Assembly (NCBI GenBank): GCA_963663285.2
Contig: CAXXNI010000002.1
Coordinates: 558,001 to 622,000, forward strand
Direction: 5' to 3'
DNA length: 64,000 nucleotides
From: CAXXOK01 sp963663285
GTDB lineage: Bacteria; Bacillota; Clostridia; Christensenellales; Aristaeellaceae
The position numbers and the translations under genes are program-made. How positions within the stretch are numbered: position 1 is the first letter of the stretch; every line of letters starts with the position of its first letter. Shown piece by piece: positions 62,931 through 64,000 of the stretch. Under the pieces are notes generated by a model. That model did no database searches and was not told where the DNA came from. It worked only from the letters and a program-made list of their open reading frames with translations.

Positions 62931-64000
62931 TTATTGTCCGCTGATCAATTCACATACCATGGTGCTGTTTGTAAGAAATGCCAGTGGCAATTCGCCGGTA
63001 GGAATCGTATATTCAGCAGTTGGAAACTGAATTGCGAGCGGCAGGAAAACTTCCCCGCTGGCTGGGGGAATCAATGGCAGATCGGTATCTTTTTGAACGA
63101 CACAACGCATTGAATCTTGGTTCGCGAAGTAAAAATCAATAAACGTCTGCCGTTCTTCAGCGCTCAGGTTATCCGGGTATAGCGCCAACTGCCCTACGGA
63201 TGTGTCAACAGGCACCCAACCATAATTAGGCAGGTAAAACTCCGCCCAGAAATGCCCGCCGAATTCATCTTTGAACAGCTGCCAGCCGCCTGTTGTTCTG
63301 GCAGGGATACCCAAAGCCCGGCACATGGCGGAAAAATACATCGATTGAGCGCCGCAATCGCCACGCTGGTATTGGTGTACGTAACTGGACTCGCTTAATT
63401 CTGTCCGCGGCCACAGAATATTGTGTGGCATAAGCGCATAGGTGATGTTATTAACAATATAATCGTACAGCTTACGTGCGGCCAGATATGGATTATTTTC
63501 ACCAGCGGCAATACTTTCAGCCATCGTACGGATTGCCGGTGTGATTTCGGTATTGCCATAGGAACGAGTGTATTGCTGGTAAAGAGCTGAACTTTGATCA
63601 TACTCGCCAACATTTTCCGGATCAATCGAAAAACGCTGCACGGAATGCGAGAAGGTAAAAACAACCTGGATGGATAAATCCCCGGTGAGTTCTGCCAAAG
63701 GAACTTCCATATAAATAAGCCCGATATCCTGATCAAGGCTGGGTGGTTGTTTAACCCACTCTTTTGGTGTAATGGATTCGATGATAACGTTAGTCTGCGC
63801 TCCGGTGTTGATGGGAATTGGCAGCCAAAGGCGATAGGTTCCCTGCGCTGGCAATTCATTCCGTGGGATGGTTATGGTATGCGTACCGCGATAGACCGCA
63901 GGCGAGTCATACTGCAAAAAGGAATCCTCCGGCTGATTTTCAGCCACCCGGTTGACTTTTAAAACAAGATTGCATAATGTTTCCATATTCTTGTCATTGG
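62931..64000 (-). CDS. Transglutaminase-like (papain-type) protein, 5' end beyond the window
   Basis: The frame is open to the right edge; an ATG at 63986 has no ribosome site, so the true start is probably outside. The transglutaminase core holds the catalytic Cys in RGDCGAQSMYFSAMC, His in GGHFWAEFYL and Asp in VPVDTSVG. An N-terminal beta-sandwich (about the first 130 visible residues) precedes it. Bacterial members are often proteases or peptide-bond exchangers outside the membrane. It ends 150 bases before the beta-lactamase-family gene on the same strand and may share its transcript. Confidence 0.82.
   Translation of the reverse strand, partial: NDKNMETLCNLVLKVNRVAENQPEDSFLQYDSPAVYRGTHTITIPRNELPAQGTYRLWLPIPINTGAQTNVIIESITPKEWVKQPPSLDQDIGLIYMEVPLAELTGDLSIQVVFTFSHSVQRFSIDPENVGEYDQSSALYQQYTRSYGNTEITPAIRTMAESIAAGENNPYLAARKLYDYIVNNITYALMPHNILWPRTELSESSYVHQYQRGDCGAQSMYFSAMCRALGIPARTTGGWQLFKDEFGGHFWAEFYLPNYGWVPVDTSVGQLALYPDNLSAEERQTFIDFYFANQDSMRCVVQKDTDLPLIPPASGEVFLPLAIQFPTAEYTIPTGELPLAFLTNSTMVCELISGQ

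Noticed and set aside
1..64000. CRISPR arrays, insertion sequences, prophage genes
   Set aside because: No regularly spaced short repeats, transposase, integrase or phage structural genes were seen on either strand.

Overview
The window reads as a chromosomal segment of an anaerobic, carbohydrate-fermenting Clostridia-type Bacillota. The clues are strong Shine-Dalgarno sites, TTG/GTG starts, consensus sigma-A promoters with 17-base spacers, a flavodiiron protein fused to rubredoxin, genes for a selenium-dependent molybdenum hydroxylase cofactor, a TM1266-type hydrogenase-system regulator, YesM/YesN sensing, and CUT1 sugar transporters without their own ATPase. The exact order or family cannot be fixed from sequence alone. 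No insertion sequence, prophage or CRISPR array was seen.

Layout. 1-2 kb: the end of a PHP-domain phosphoesterase, then a secreted protein with two tandem barnase-type RNase domains and its barstar-like inhibitor. 2-6 kb (minus): a sugar ABC operon (binding protein, two permeases, DUF624) behind a LacI-type promoter. 6.5-8 kb: a membrane glycosyltransferase. 8.2-10 kb: a four-domain flavodiiron protein. 10.3-14.7 kb: greA-lysS-unknown (minus), divergent from glyS. 14.8-22.2 kb: small proteins and a complete F-type ATP synthase operon (atpI-like, B, E, F, H, A, G, D, C) in which delta is only a C-terminal half. 22.3-33.5 kb: an acyltransferase, then molybdenum-cofactor genes (MoeA-like, mogA, moaA, moaC, MOSC) and a selenium block (cysteine desulfurase-like, yedE, yedF, DUF3343, yqeC, yqeB, selD), with xdhC converging. 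Together these look like the maturation machinery of a selenium-dependent molybdenum hydroxylase; the hydroxylase itself is not in the window.

33.8-39 kb: an ECF S component and TM1266-type regulator behind a structured, attenuator-like leader, an S41 peptidase, a PucR/CdaR-type regulator, and a divergent ferredoxin-like / Crp-Fnr pair sharing a palindrome. 39-42 kb: a secreted SH3b/fibronectin/cadherin-repeat protein. 42-43 kb: tRNA-Leu(CAA) and an Imm5-like protein. 43.4-53.3 kb: an alpha-galactoside operon (binding protein, two permeases, GH36, YesM, YesN, orphan binding lipoprotein). 53.7-60.3 kb: a LacI regulator divergent from a GH127 arabinofuranosidase operon with its transporter. 60.7-64 kb (minus): a transglutaminase-like protein cut by the window edge and a serine beta-lactamase-family protein.

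Recurring themes: each of the three complete sugar operons has an unrelated but strong hairpin exactly between binding-protein and permease genes; LacI-type operators with a central CG sit inside or beside near-consensus promoters; toxin/immunity-type genes occur twice (barnase/barstar, Imm5). The best candidates for something undescribed are the double barnase, the short delta subunit, the leader upstream of the TM1266/ECF pair, and the nested RNA element at 58.5 kb.
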